Source: Candidatus Peregrinibacteria bacterium GW2011_GWA2_33_10
Lineage (GTDB): Bacteria; Patescibacteriota; Gracilibacteria; UBA1369; GWC2-33-13
Direction of reading: 5' to 3'
NCBI GenBank assembly: GCA_000989565.1
Contig: LBOO01000019.1
Span: 1 to 46,395 of the forward strand
DNA length: 46,395 bases
Shown here one piece after another: positions 36,695 through 45,172 of this stretch (position 1 is the first letter of the stretch; the number at the start of each line of letters is the position of its first letter). The position numbers and the translations under genes are program-made. Under the pieces are notes generated by a model. That model worked only from the letters and a program-made list of their open reading frames with translations. It did no database searches and was not told the origin of the DNA.

Positions 36695-37693
36695 CTAAAT
36701 TAATAAATTTTTAATATCAATACTAAATTTATCTCCCTTTTCTTTTACAAAATCAGCCAAAGGAATCTCTAAAACAAAACAAGCACCTCGCCTTGGCCGG
36801 TTTTTGTATTCTGAATTCTCTTCCACTCCGGGAATCAAACGTTCATCTGTAGGCAAACCTCCATTAGATATTAATTTTAACGAACATCCCAAATCCTCCA
36901 TTTTTTCCAACGCCCCACCTAATCCGATTCCGGTGCTACCATTGCCGCTACAACCCATTTCAAAAATTTTAGATTCCATACATTCCTTTACACCTTTGCC
37001 ATTATCCTTAATTTCCAATTTAATAATGCCGCTTTCACCCAAAGAAACATCCAACAAAACTTTTGTCGCCAATACATCCCCATGGCTTAAATTCTTTAAA
37101 ATATTCAAAATTAAATTACCGATAATATCTTGATTTACAAAAACTTTTTTTCCACATACATTTTCAGAAAAAACGATTTCTATTACAATATTTCTTGCTA
37201 ATTCGGAAAATATCGCCTCATTTGAAATTAATTCTTCAACAAAAATATTTTTTCTTTCTCCTAAAGCTCCGGCTCTATCTACAATATATTTTAAATCTCC
37301 AATCGCGTATCTACTTTTATCAATACAACCTTCAAGTAAATTCCTTATTACGCTTAACTTTTCATCATTTAAATTTGATTTTACTGCCAACGAAAACATA
37401 CCTTCCATCTGACACAAAGGCTCCATCAAATCATGCCCGGCCCTTGCAAAAAAATCAGTTTTCTGATCATTTAATAGGTCTCGAATATAACTTAATAATT
37501 TTTTTACTAATTGATATTTTTCTTCAAAACTTAAATCGGAATTATTTTTTATATCATCTAAAACACTCTGCGCTTCCATAACAAAAATGCGCAAGTCAAC
37601 ATTAGGATCTTCAAAATTATCAGACCCATCCTTTATTAATGTTGAAAAGCCATATCCATTCTCTAAATCTGATTGTGTATTTAAATTTATCAT
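36695..37693 (-). CDS. Soluble orphan histidine kinase
   Basis: The 332-residue protein has a phosphoacceptor helix with H87 in AGHDLMEPL and a C-terminal GHKL ATPase domain with the N box (NLILNILKN, about residues 193-201), G1 (DNGKGV, 230-235), an F-box-like KIFEMG, and G2 (GSTGIGLGGAL, 252-262). No membrane helix or recognisable sensor domain is present; the first 80 residues are helical and charged. No response regulator is next to it. It probably autophosphorylates on H87 and acts on a distant partner. It converges with atpC. The start at 37693 gives MINLNTQSD. Confidence 0.82.
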   Translation of the reverse strand: MINLNTQSDLENGYGFSTLIKDGSDNFEDPNVDLRIFVMEAQSVLDDIKNNSDLSFEEKYQLVKKLLSYIRDLLNDQKTDFFARAGHDLMEPLCQMEGMFSLAVKSNLNDEKLSVIRNLLEGCIDKSRYAIGDLKYIVDRAGALGERKNIFVEELISNEAIFSELARNIVIEIVFSENVCGKKVFVNQDIIGNLILNILKNLSHGDVLATKVLLDVSLGESGIIKLEIKDNGKGVKECMESKIFEMGCSGNGSTGIGLGGALEKMEDLGCSLKLISNGGLPTDERLIPGVEENSEYKNRPRRGACFVLEIPLADFVKEKGDKFSIDIKNLLI

Positions 37694-37856
37694 AAATACA
37701 AATAAACATCCGGATCTTATTCATAACATAACAACAGAAAAAAGTCAAGGAAAGCCTTAATTTCCCTTCTGTAAAAACCTTACCTACACGAATAACGGCC
37801 TGCATGGTTGACAAATTTTAAAAACAACATATAATAAAACTCTTTTAATCCCAATC

Positions 37857-39329
37857 ATGCTATCCACAAGAATTGAACCTTATAAAAAAGAACAAACTCC
37901 AAATGAAGGGAAACGCCTAATATCACAATTGCTCGGGATGGATAAACCATGTGAAAATTGCAGCAATATAATAACATTAATCCGCCCTGAAGATAATTTA
38001 GAAGTATTTGATCTTACTTCTCTGTATAAGGAAAAATGTAAAAAAATAGCAGAAATCCGGAATGATCCTTCCATACCGTCTGAAATACAAGAAAAAATAA
38101 CTAAAAATTTACGTCAAGAAGTCCAACAAAAGATTATCAATATCAGAGAAAGAGTCTTTTATATTTTAGATATTATTTTTGGATCTTTGGATTATTGCAA
38201 AAGAAATAGCACATATTCAATATTCCCAAAAATGAAATATCGCAATAATGAGGAGGTATCAAAAAATATTGATTCTCTCGCAGAAAATCTCCCTCCAACA
38301 ATTAAAAACTGGCTTTATATTTGCATATATGACATGATTAAAAATATAAAAAAAGTGGAAAAATTAAAAAATTATCCGAGTCAAGAAAAAAAAAGTTTAC
38401 TGGAACATTTATGTAAAAAACCGATTTCAGGGAAATGGACGGCATCGTTCAAACATCCGTTTGCACCCATGTTTTTACTACAAAAAGAAGACGATTACAA
38501 TAAATTATTGAATTATAAAATTTCTTCTGCCGGAATTTACATGGAAAATGAAAAATTAATAGCAATAAATTCAGAAAAAATAAAGGATGACTTAGAAAAA
38601 ATAAAGTCCGTAGTTCGACATGAATCTCAACATTCATATTTTGATTCATTAAAAACAGATATACTATATTATTATTTAAATATCCCTATAACTCGCACCT
38701 TGTCCTCAAAAAAAAGTAGAAGCTTTATCTCTGAAGGGGAAAGTCCCAATTTGATTTTAAAGCAAATAGAATATGTTTTTCGGCACGAATTAAGCAAAAT
38801 ACTTGAACAAAAAACTAAAAACGAAATTTTGGCATATTTAAAGAATTCTGCAAAAGGACTGGAACATTTAAAGAATTTTCAAAAAATAAAAACCACTAAA
38901 GACAGCCTCGAAACTAATTATGATTATTCATTTTTTTTAAGAAAAAACATAAAGAAAGCCATTGAAGAAAATAAAAACCTTCCTGAGAACTTTTCCAAAA
39001 TAGTAGATGAATTATTAGAACACTTAACGGAAAGTGAATATTTTCGCATAATTGATAATGCTCAAGAACATATCGAAGTTTTTTCCCAAAGAGATCTGAA
39101 TATATTGGCTTTAACCGAAATAGATGAATGGGATGATTATGTTTATCAAAAATCCGATAAAAAAGTCCCCCGCGACACTTTTGCGATACATACGGGAGGA
39201 AGCTTTATTCTATATGACGATAAGCCTGAAGGTTTACTTGCGCGAATAGGAAAAAACAAAAGTCTTGTAACTCTACTTTTAAATCTTTGTTATCCTTGGA
39301 AATACAAAAATCTATGGAACTTAGAATAA
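37857..39329 (+). CDS. Orphan protein with an HExxH motif (possible zinc metallopeptidase)
   Basis: I do not recognise the family. The 490-residue soluble protein has H255-E256-S257-Q258-H259 in the helix VVRHESQHSYFDSL, the zinc-binding HExxH motif of many metallopeptidases. A plausible third ligand could lie in the region after it, but none is certain. A CENC pair near residues 32-35 and further single cysteines occur in the N-terminal part. The rest is mainly charged helix. There is no signal peptide, so any peptidase would act inside the cell. It is monocistronic, with a 163-bp gap to the histidine kinase gene on the other side, and ends 19 bp before the convergent ferritin-VIT1 gene. Confidence 0.65.
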   Translation: MLSTRIEPYKKEQTPNEGKRLISQLLGMDKPCENCSNIITLIRPEDNLEVFDLTSLYKEKCKKIAEIRNDPSIPSEIQEKITKNLRQEVQQKIINIRERVFYILDIIFGSLDYCKRNSTYSIFPKMKYRNNEEVSKNIDSLAENLPPTIKNWLYICIYDMIKNIKKVEKLKNYPSQEKKSLLEHLCKKPISGKWTASFKHPFAPMFLLQKEDDYNKLLNYKISSAGIYMENEKLIAINSEKIKDDLEKIKSVVRHESQHSYFDSLKTDILYYYLNIPITRTLSSKKSRSFISEGESPNLILKQIEYVFRHELSKILEQKTKNEILAYLKNSAKGLEHLKNFQKIKTTKDSLETNYDYSFFLRKNIKKAIEENKNLPENFSKIVDELLEHLTESEYFRIIDNAQEHIEVFSQRDLNILALTEIDEWDDYVYQKSDKKVPRDTFAIHTGGSFILYDDKPEGLLARIGKNKSLVTLLLNLCYPWKYKNLWNLE

Positions 39330-39348
39330 ACAAAAAGCCAATAATATT

Positions 39349-40224
39349 CTACAAATCTATCCCCCAAAACGCTCTAACCAATATTCCGATCCCAAAACTG
39401 AATGCCGCAACTCCAAGGCTTATTAGAGCCATCTCGCTAAAATGTTTTTTAAAAGGTAAATCTTTGGCAACTGAAATATAAAAAGTAAATAAATATATGA
39501 TTAAAATAGCGTTAAATAAAGTTATTCCCAAAGAAATAAGAACATTCTCGAGCAATAAAAAAGGCATTATTAAAATCATCACAGTGATCAAATAAGCAAA
39601 ACCTGTATAAATAGCTGATTTTAAAGGTTTTTTATTATTTTTTTCTTGCTTCACGGATAAATATTCCGAAGCTGCCATGGAAAACGAAGCAGCGATTCCG
39701 GTAATAAAACCGGCAATTGCAATAATGTCGGGATTTTGCAAAGCAAAAGTAAAACCCGCCAAAGCTCCTGTCAATTCCACCAAAGCATCATTAAGACCCA
39801 ATACCACCGAACCGGCATATTCTAATTTTTCTTCATGTAATAAATTTAATAATTTCCGCTCATGTTCTTCTTCATCTTTTTCAATTTTCTTAGCATCTTC
39901 AATAAAATTACCTAAAAAATTATAATTCACCTGAGCGTTTTTTTCACCCTTTTCCATTAATTTAAGACCAAAAGTCAAACCAAAAATTCTGGAAAGAAAA
40001 TAATACTTAAAAATCATCCATTTTGAAGGTTCCACATCTTGCTGAGACAAACTTTTCCAAAATTCATAATGTTTAAGCTCATCATCAGCAATTTCATCTA
40101 AAATTTTTTTGTTTTCATTTTTTTTAATATTTAAAGCCAACTTTTTATAAATAAAATACTCTGTAATCTCATTTTTCTGTGCTTTTAATATAGCCGGCTT
40201 ATTTTGCTCATAAATATTGTGCAT
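39349..40224 (-). CDS. Ferritin-like/VIT1 fusion membrane transporter (MbfA type), paralog 1
   Basis: The 291-residue protein has an N-terminal rubrerythrin/ferritin-like four-helix domain (residues 1 to about 130). Iron-binding residues can be seen in KNEITEYFIYKKL, ADDELKHYEFW and KDEEEHERKLL. The C-terminal VIT1/CCC1 domain has about five membrane helices, starting with GSVVLGLNDALVELTGALAG, the family's metal-binding first helix. Proteins of this architecture (MbfA) export iron or manganese. It lies 68 bp downstream of a close paralog on the same strand, probably in one transcript. Confidence 0.85.
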   Translation of the reverse strand: MHNIYEQNKPAILKAQKNEITEYFIYKKLALNIKKNENKKILDEIADDELKHYEFWKSLSQQDVEPSKWMIFKYYFLSRIFGLTFGLKLMEKGEKNAQVNYNFLGNFIEDAKKIEKDEEEHERKLLNLLHEEKLEYAGSVVLGLNDALVELTGALAGFTFALQNPDIIAIAGFITGIAASFSMAASEYLSVKQEKNNKKPLKSAIYTGFAYLITVMILIMPFLLLENVLISLGITLFNAILIIYLFTFYISVAKDLPFKKHFSEMALISLGVAAFSFGIGILVRAFWGIDL

Positions 40225-40292
40225 ATAAAAACAATAATAATATTTTTTAAATTTAGAACAAATTTCAAAAAAACTCCAATATCAAAAACCAA

Positions 40293-41186
40293 TTATAAAT
40301 CAACATTCAAAAATGTTCTTACGATGATACCAATTAAAAAACTAAATAACGCTACTCCCAAACTGATCAACACCATCTCATAAAAATATCTTTGGAAAGA
40401 AATATTTTTGACAACCGAAGCATAAAAATTAAAACAAAAAATAATTAATAGCCCATCTATAAAAGTCACAAACAAAGCTAAATAGACATTATGAAAAATC
40501 AAATAAGGAGAAATAAGTATAGAAACAGTCAACAAATAAGTAATTCCGGTATAAAAGGAAGACTTTAACGGACACTTTGTGCTTCTATCATGTTTATTCG
40601 CCAAATAATCTGAAGCAGACATTGAAAAAGCAGCGGCAATTCCGGTTACAAGCCCTACACTAGCTATCACATGAGTATTTCTCAAAAGAAAAGTCAAACC
40701 CGCCAAAGCTCCTGTTAATTCAACCAAAGCATCATTCATTCCCAAAACAATAGATCCTATATAATTTAAACGCTCCTCATTCAGCATATTTAATAAATAT
40801 TTTTCATGTACTTTTTCATCATTCTTTATTTCATTAAACTTATTGGAAAACTGGGAAAACTTATCATAAAACTTCTGAGAAATTTTTTCATTTCTTTCTA
40901 ATAATTTAGTACCAAAAGTTATACCTAGAATTTTAGCAATATAATAATATTTATAGACCTTCCACTTTGAAGGTTTAATATTCTTACCGGTGATTTTATG
41001 TAAAATATTATAATGTTTAAGTTCATCAGAAGCCATCTTCAATAATACTTCTCTATTTCCTTTAAATTTAATATTTTTTCCCAATTTTTTATAAATATAA
41101 TACTCTGTAATTTCATTTTTCTGTACTTTTAAAACATCACTTATAACCTTATATGACAAGCTTTGAGATAACAGATTTTCCATCAT
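40293..41186 (-). CDS. Ferritin-like/VIT1 fusion membrane transporter (MbfA type), paralog 2
   Basis: This 297-residue product aligns with the downstream paralog along its full length. It has the ferritin-like domain (KNEITEYYIYKKL, ASDELKHYNIL, KNDEKVHEKYLL) and the VIT1 domain (GSIVLGMNDALVELTGALAG, and GIAAAFSMSASDYLA). In the helix before the membrane part, one glutamate of the EEEEHE run in the paralog is replaced (DEKVHE), so metal affinity may differ. It seems to be a tandem duplication that has diverged. It is upstream in the pair and 50 bp downstream of uvrB on the same strand. Confidence 0.85.
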   Translation of the reverse strand: MMENLLSQSLSYKVISDVLKVQKNEITEYYIYKKLGKNIKFKGNREVLLKMASDELKHYNILHKITGKNIKPSKWKVYKYYYIAKILGITFGTKLLERNEKISQKFYDKFSQFSNKFNEIKNDEKVHEKYLLNMLNEERLNYIGSIVLGMNDALVELTGALAGLTFLLRNTHVIASVGLVTGIAAAFSMSASDYLANKHDRSTKCPLKSSFYTGITYLLTVSILISPYLIFHNVYLALFVTFIDGLLIIFCFNFYASVVKNISFQRYFYEMVLISLGVALFSFLIGIIVRTFLNVDL

Positions 41187-41236
41187 TTAAGACTTAACGA
41201 ATATAAATAGTCAACACTTCTCCTGTAATAATATAG

Positions 41237-43116
41237 TTATACATTATATTCCTCCCTTATCAAGTCAATTTCATCCCGTAAATCCGCCGCCTTCTCAAAC
41301 TCCATATTCTGTGCCGCCAAATCCATTTGAGTTTCCAAATGCTTAATTAATCTACTCATTTCCTCTTTCGGCACCTTGGTAACATCAAGATGTTTTTTTC
41401 TTTTATCTGAAGCTTCTTTTCTCTCAATTTGAATATCTCTAATCGCTTTTTTAATAGTTTGAGGAGTAATACCATGTTTTTCATTGTATTCCATTTGAAT
41501 TTTTCTCCTTCTTTCAGTTTCGGAAATAGCCTTTTTCATACCATCGGTAATTTTATCCGCATACATAATTACATGTCCGTTAATATTTCTCGCTGCTCTT
41601 CCAATTGTCTGAATTAAAGCGCTTTCCGAACGCAAAAACCCCTCTTTGTCCGCGTCCAAAATTCCGATCAAAGAAACTTCCGGCAAATCAAGCCCCTCGC
41701 GAAGCAAGTTAATACCAACTAAAACATCAAATTTCCCCAATCTTAAATCTCTTAAAATTTCGATTCTTTCCAAAGTATCGATTTCCGAATGCAAATATCG
41801 AACTTTAATGCCTCTCTCAATCATGAATTCAGTCAAAGATTCCGCTTGTTTCTTTGTCAAAGTAGTTATCAATATACGTTCTTTCTTTTCAATTACCTTA
41901 TGAATTTCATCCAACAAATCAGGAATTTGCTTTTCTTTTAAACATACACAACCTGATTAATATGCCTCTCAAATTCTTCAAATTTAAGCGGACGATTATC
42001 ATAAGCCGAAGGCATCCTCCACCCATAATCAACCAAAGATTGCTTTCTCGACAAATTTCCATTATGCATTCCTCCGATTTGAGGCACGGTCATATGCGAT
42101 TCATCAATAAACATCAAAAAATCATCAGGAAAATAATCCAGCAAAGTTGCAGGCTGCTCCCCTGCTTCCCGTTGCGACAAATAACGGGTGTAATTTTCAA
42201 TTCCATTGCAATACCCCGTTTCCAGCATAATCTCAATATCATATTCCGTTCTTGTCTTTATTCTCTCAGCCTCTATATCCTTACCAATACTTTTCAAAAA
42301 TCGATATCTTTCATCAAGTTCTTTTTTAATTCCTACAATAGCTTTTTGCACTTTTTCAAGACTTGCCACATCATGCTTAGCCGGAAATATAGTAATTTCT
42401 TCCAATTCCTGCAAAATTTCTCCTGTAAAACTATCGGTTTCCACAATTTTCTCAATCTCATCTCCAAACATTTCCAACCGAAACAAAGTATCCGAAGAAG
42501 GCGGAAAAATCTCAATCACATCACCAAGAACATTAAACATCCCTTGTTTAAATTCCAAATGCGAACGTTGATATTGGATATCGGTTAATTGACGTAAAAA
42601 TTTATCTCTAACCCTTTTTTCACCTACTTTTACTGTCAAAGCCAAATTTCCATATTCCTCACTATTCCCCAAACCATAAATACAAGAAACCGAAGCCACG
42701 ATCAAAACATCCCTTCGTGTCAAAAGATTGGTAGTAGCCGCATGTCGAAATTTATTAATCTCTTCATTAATGGAAGCATCTTTCTCAATATAAGTGTCGC
42801 TATGAGCAATATACGCTTCCGGTTGATAATAATCATAATAAGAAACAAAATAATTCACCGCATTTTCCGGAAAAAATTCTTGAAACTCGGAAGCCAACTG
42901 CGCCGCCAAAGTTTTATTATGCGCGATCACCAGAGTCGGTCTTTGCATTCTTTCTACAATTGAAGCCATGGTAAAAGTCTTTCCCGAACCCGTAACTCCA
43001 AGCAAAACCTGCTCTCTCACTCCTTTTTCCAAACCCTTAACCAATTTTTCTATAGCCTGCGGTTGATCACCCGTAGGCTTAAAATTTGAAACCAAATTAA
43101 ATTTTTTCTCAATCAT
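41237..43116 (-). pseudogene. uvrB: Excinuclease ABC subunit B, broken by an internal deletion with frameshift
   Basis: UvrB opens damaged DNA in nucleotide excision repair. The first frame, from the ATG at 43116 (an upstream open extension to 43185 is not part of the family), has GVTGSGKT (residues 40-47), the [10 protein letters not shown] beta-hairpin, LMFIDESH and ALDNRPLKF-like [13 protein letters not shown] up to NQVVYV, where it goes out of frame. The second frame, open from about 41930 ([13 protein letters not shown]), has [46 protein letters not shown] and the C-terminal UVR motif. Missing between them are about 35-40 residues with the SATP motif and the IRPTGLxDP stretch. As read, no working UvrB is made. 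Confidence 0.85.
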
Positions 43117-43156
43117 TACTAAAAATTTTAATATCAAAAACAATAGAGTGCGATAA

Positions 43157-43185
43157 ATAATAAAACAAAATTTGACAAAAATCAA
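43157..43185 (-). promoter_or_regulatory. Predicted promoter for uvrB
   Basis: On the minus strand, TTGATT (43185-43180) and TATTAT (43162-43157) are spaced by 17 bp; matches are 4/6 and 5/6. The transcript would start near 43150, about 34 nt before the ATG at 43116, consistent with that start rather than 43185. Confidence 0.45.
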
Positions 43186-43235
43186 ATAAAATCCGGAGTT
43201 TTAATCTAACCACTATGGCTTTCCAAAATTTTTAA

Positions 43236-43244
43236 TGTTACAAT
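43236..43244 (+). promoter_or_regulatory. Possible extended -10 element for the serine dehydratase genes
   Basis: TGTTACAAT is a TGn extension followed by TACAAT (5/6). No good -35 box is seen. The predicted leader to the ATG at 43269 is about 18 nt, the same short type as elsewhere in the window. Confidence 0.4.
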
Positions 43245-43268
43245 ACATCCGCCAAAAAGCCAATTTAC

Positions 43269-43976
43269 ATGAATTACACAACAAAAAATACCAATACCGA
43301 CTCTTACTCCATCTTTGAAATAGCCGGACCTATCATGATCGGTCCGTCAAGCTCGCATACAGCCGGTGCTTGTAAAATAGGACAAATGGCCAGAGCGCTT
43401 TTTCATAAACAACCGGGAAAAGTGACATTTATTCTCCACGGATCATTCGCCGAAGTTTATCAAGGCCATGCCACGGACAAAGCTTTGGTAGCCGGAATTA
43501 TACGACTAAAAACAGGCGATCCGAAAATAAAACATTCCTTTGAATTGGCAGCAAAAAAAGGTATTGAATTTCAATTTAAAAAAGGAAATCTAGGTCCCGA
43601 ATATCACCCGAACACAGCCAAAATAATTATGGAAAAAAATGGACGTCCGAACATGACGGTAATTGGCTCTTCAATAGGCGGCGGAAAATCAAAAATCGTA
43701 AAAATAGACGATTTTCCTGTAGACCTGAACATCCAAGCCGGATTCAAAACAATCGTAGTCTGGCACGATAACAACAAAACCCATTTAACTCAATTATGTA
43801 ACAAAATAGAAAAAAACGGCAACAATATCCACAATATTCAAACCACAACAATCAGCAAAGAAGCAATCAGTATAATCAACACCGACGGCCCGGATTTTAC
43901 TCTCAGCGAAATAAAAAAACTCGAAAAACAAAAAGGAATCAAAGAAATCCGCTCCCTAATTAAATTACAACAATAA
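43269..43976 (+). CDS. sdaAB: L-serine dehydratase, beta subunit
   Basis: The two-subunit iron-sulfur L-serine dehydratase turns serine into pyruvate and ammonia. This 235-residue beta subunit starts with IAGPIMIGPSSSHTAGACKIG, seen from about residue 16, whose SSSHTAGA core is the family signature, then HGSFAEVYQGHATDKAL, and VIGSSIGGGKSKI. A C-terminal ACT-like domain, KTIVVWHDN onward, may sense serine. The catalytic alpha subunit follows after 80 bp. Confidence 0.92.
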   Translation: MNYTTKNTNTDSYSIFEIAGPIMIGPSSSHTAGACKIGQMARALFHKQPGKVTFILHGSFAEVYQGHATDKALVAGIIRLKTGDPKIKHSFELAAKKGIEFQFKKGNLGPEYHPNTAKIIMEKNGRPNMTVIGSSIGGGKSKIVKIDDFPVDLNIQAGFKTIVVWHDNNKTHLTQLCNKIEKNGNNIHNIQTTTISKEAISIINTDGPDFTLSEIKKLEKQKGIKEIRSLIKLQQ

Positions 43977-44022
43977 TTCCTAACCATCCCCACTGCCACT
44001 AACCTTATATCCCATGTTTTCT

Positions 44023-44050
44023 GTCACAGGTCACTGGTCACGGGTCACTC
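44023..44050 (+). repeat. Heptamer repeat, GTCACNG family
   Basis: Four units at an exact 7-nt period: GTCACAG, GTCACTG, GTCACGG and GTCACTC. Only the sixth base varies in the first three. They end 6 bp before the sdaAA start, where a ribosome-binding site would normally lie. Confidence 0.85.
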
Positions 44051-44056
44051 CTCCAC

Positions 44057-44953
44057 ATGTACAACTTCCAAAGCGCAGAAAAACTCCTCGACCTTTGCTC
44101 TTCGCACAAACTTCCAATATCCGAAATAACCATACTTTACGAAATCAACAATAGTAAAAGTGAAAGACACGAAGTTTTAGAAAAAATGACCAGAGTTTAC
44201 CAAGTTATGCAGGAAGCAATCCAAAAAGGATTAAAAGATAAAAAATCTTCATCTTTTGGCATGGCTTCAGACAATGCTAAATTAAGTTTCAAATTATTGG
44301 AAAAAAATCAAAAAACATTATTGAGTCCATTGGCAATCAAAGCCATGGCGTATGCAATCGCAACCGGAGAACATAATTGCAAAATGGGACGAATAGTTGC
44401 TTTCCCCACGGCCGGAGGATCAGGAGTAATACCGGGAAGCATTATCGCAACACAGGAAGAATGGGAATTAAGTGAAAAAAAAGCCATAAACGCATTATTC
44501 ACAGCTACGGGAATCGGTTTAATTATTGCGAAACAATCCACATTCTCCGCTGCGAAAGCAGGTTGCCAAGCTGAAGTTGGAGCAGCCACGGCAATGGCTG
44601 CCGCGGCGCTAACGGAAATGCGCGGAGGCACCCCTCAACAAGCCATAAACGCCGCAGCACTAGCTCTAAAAAACAAATTAGGTTTAGTCTGTGATCCATT
44701 AGGCGGTTTAGTGGCAGTCCCATGCATAAAAAGAAACGGCCTCGGCGCAGTACACGCCCTCGGCGCCTCGGATCTATCCATCGCCGGCGTAAAAAGCTTC
44801 GTCCCATTTGACGAAGTAGTACAAGCCATGAACAACATCGGCGACCTCATGTCCGAAAAATTAAAAGAAACCGCCCTCGGCGGCCTAGCCACAACAAAAA
44901 CAGGATTAAAAATAAGAGAAAAAATGAAGCTACCGAAAATAAAAAAACGTTAA
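44057..44953 (+). CDS. sdaAA: L-serine dehydratase, alpha subunit ([4Fe-4S])
   Basis: The 298-residue alpha subunit has the family features: a GMASDNAKLS-like N-terminal region, GEHNCKMGRIVAFPTAGGSG, with a cluster cysteine and the glycine-rich TAGGSG loop, GCQAEVGAATAMAAAA, and CDPLGGLVAVPCIKRNG, with two more cluster cysteines. The three cysteines bind the catalytic [4Fe-4S] cluster, whose open site activates serine. It pairs with sdaAB upstream. The length is normal. An alternative upstream start is not supported because a heptamer repeat occupies that DNA. Confidence 0.93.
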   Translation: MYNFQSAEKLLDLCSSHKLPISEITILYEINNSKSERHEVLEKMTRVYQVMQEAIQKGLKDKKSSSFGMASDNAKLSFKLLEKNQKTLLSPLAIKAMAYAIATGEHNCKMGRIVAFPTAGGSGVIPGSIIATQEEWELSEKKAINALFTATGIGLIIAKQSTFSAAKAGCQAEVGAATAMAAAALTEMRGGTPQQAINAAALALKNKLGLVCDPLGGLVAVPCIKRNGLGAVHALGASDLSIAGVKSFVPFDEVVQAMNNIGDLMSEKLKETALGGLATTKTGLKIREKMKLPKIKKR

Positions 44954-44971
44954 ATCTAAAAACAATTTCGT

Positions 44972-45172
44972 ATATAATAGCAAAATCCGTATCTTTTACG
45001 AAAACACGTCGTATAGAAACGAGTTATGGCGAAATGCATTTTTTCTCGTTATTTAGATTGTTTCCTTCTGATCTTCTTTTTAGAATAAGGAAGGCAAAAT
45101 AAGATTTTCTTTCTTAATTTATAGAGGGGAAATATGGTGTCCTTCGGACGCTTTATTAGATAAAATTCTTAC
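44972..45172 (+). promoter_or_regulatory. Structured leader upstream of the MFS gene
   Basis: TATAAT at 44972-44977 could start a leader of about 190 nt, much longer than others in this window. Hairpins can form between AACGAG and CTCGTT (about 45018-45050) and between TTCCTT and AAGGAA (about 45061-45093). A GTGTCC-TTC-GGACGC hairpin with a 6-bp stem at 45137-45151 is followed by a T-rich segment. The leader includes a 9-codon frame with its own Shine-Dalgarno sequence. This looks like an attenuation leader, but no drug or metabolite is evident. Confidence 0.4.
45134..45163 (+). CDS. Possible 9-residue leader peptide
   Basis: ATG at 45134 follows GAGGGG at 45124-45129, the only good Shine-Dalgarno sequence noticed before a start codon in this window. 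It encodes MVSFGRFIR and ends at TAA, 9 bp before the MFS start. The hairpin GTGTCC-TTC-GGACGC lies inside the frame, so ribosome position could change the folding and translation of the MFS gene. Confidence 0.4.
   Translation: MVSFGRFIR

Noticed and set aside
43117-43185. Upstream extension of uvrB to 43185
   Set aside because: The 23 extra residues are hydrophobic and not part of UvrB, and a predicted promoter overlaps this segment.
44308-44892. Minus-strand frames inside sdaAA
   Set aside because: They lie opposite a clearly conserved gene and show no domain features of their own.
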